Assembly (NCBI GenBank): GCA_030625925.1
Contig: DAOUPY010000082.1
Location: 1 to 6,934 of the forward strand
Direction of reading: 5' to 3'
From: Fusobacteriaceae bacterium
GTDB lineage: Bacteria > Fusobacteriota > Fusobacteriia > Fusobacteriales > Fusobacteriaceae
DNA length: 6,934 bases
Numbering within the stretch: position 1 is the first letter of the stretch; every line of letters begins with the position of its first letter. The translations under genes were made by a program, and so were the position numbers. Positions 6,577-6,934 of this stretch are shown piece by piece. The notes under the pieces were generated by a model. It searched no databases, was not told the origin of the DNA, and saw only the letters and a list, made by a program, of their open reading frames with translations.

Positions 6577-6934
6577 TATTTTGCTACACCTCCAAACATC
6601 TTTGGTTTCGTGTATTTATTTATAAGTGGTACAACTCCATTCATGATTAAGATAGAGTATGCCATACCTTCAGGATATCCACCTTTAAATCTGATTAAAG
6701 TTACTAAAAGACCTATTCCAAAGGCAAATATCATTTGACCTTTTTCAGTATATGGAGAAGTTACCATATCTGTTGCCATGAAGAATGCTCCTAAGAATAA
6801 TCCTCCAGATAACATATGCATTATCGGATCTCCACCGAATAAAAATGCTCCTATTCCTACAGTTCCTATTATCACAGCTGGTACTTTCCAGTTTACCTGC
6901 CCTCTATAGATTAAGTAAGCTCCACCTATTAATA
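6576..6934 (-). CDS. rnfD: Rnf electron transport complex subunit D, C-terminal part (cut by window end)
   Basis: Membrane subunit of the Rnf complex, RnfD/NqrB family. The frame runs open from the window edge to TAA at 6578-6576, giving about 119 C-terminal residues. Visible parts are AYLIYRGQVNWKVP, GAFLFGGDPIMHMLSGGLFLGAFFMATDMVTSPYT, and GGYPEGMAYSILIMNGVVPLINKYTKP, which are hallmark RnfD/NqrB segments over several membrane helices. The covalent-FMN threonine motif of RnfD lies further upstream and is not in the window. A GTG at 6875-6873 could look like a start, but the same frame continues upstream with conserved sequence, so it is an internal valine. rnfC is expected next, beyond 6934. 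The stop overlaps the rnfG ATG. Confidence 0.94.
   Translation of the reverse strand, partial: LIGGAYLIYRGQVNWKVPAVIIGTVGIGAFLFGGDPIMHMLSGGLFLGAFFMATDMVTSPYTEKGQMIFAFGIGLLVTLIRFKGGYPEGMAYSILIMNGVVPLINKYTKPKMFGGVAK

Noticed and set aside
6576..6875. rnfD starting at the GTG at 6875
   Set aside because: The frame is open upstream to the window edge with RnfD-like sequence, so the GTG is an internal valine and the gene is cut by the window.
3787..6934. Na+-NQR (nqr) operon instead of Rnf
   Set aside because: NqrD/NqrE/NqrB are relatives, but the presence of RnfB with ferredoxin clusters and the D-G-E-A-B order identify Rnf.

Overview
The window is AT-rich bacterial DNA holding two convergent operons. 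On the + strand (54-3702) are four genes for lysine/diaminopimelate synthesis by the N-acetyl branch: dapA, dapB, dapH and a PatA/DapX-type aminotransferase. On the - strand (3787-6934) lies most of an Rnf ion-translocating electron transport operon, reading rnfD (partial, cut by the window end), rnfG, rnfE, rnfA, rnfB. A perfect 23-bp hairpin between them (3711-3760) can serve as terminator for both.

The C-D-G-E-A-B gene order implied here, the long multi-cluster RnfB, the DapH-type acetyltransferase and the low GC point to an anaerobe. Fusobacteriota (Ilyobacter/Propionigenium/Psychrilyobacter-like) is my best guess and Clostridia the alternative. This is inference from gene content and recalled family features, not from a search.

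The most unusual feature is rnfG. Its frame is broken by a single in-frame TGA (6265-6267, codon 104). The same frame then stays open for 72 more codons and encodes the conserved C-terminal half of RnfG, including the flavin-attachment threonine motif (DGFAGATIS). It ends in a TAA that overlaps the rnfE start codon. The RNA just after the UGA can fold into a small hairpin with a bulge and an AGG loop, in the place and style of a bacterial SECIS element. The reading is therefore either a selenocysteine-containing RnfG, or a single GGA-to-TGA nonsense change (or sequencing error) at a position where a glycine is common. All nine true stop codons seen in the window are TAA or TAG, so this is the only in-frame TGA.

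Working together: DapA condenses pyruvate with aspartate semialdehyde, DapB reduces the product to tetrahydrodipicolinate, DapH acetylates it and the aminotransferase adds the second amino group. The deacetylase, epimerase and lysA are not in the window. The Rnf complex couples electron transfer between ferredoxin and NAD to Na+ or H+ pumping: RnfB and RnfC handle the soluble redox partners, RnfD and RnfG carry covalent FMN, and RnfA/RnfE form the membrane core. The dap intergenic gaps (942-1037 and 1776-1844) hold small inverted repeats and a degenerate direct repeat that also occurs ahead of dapA.
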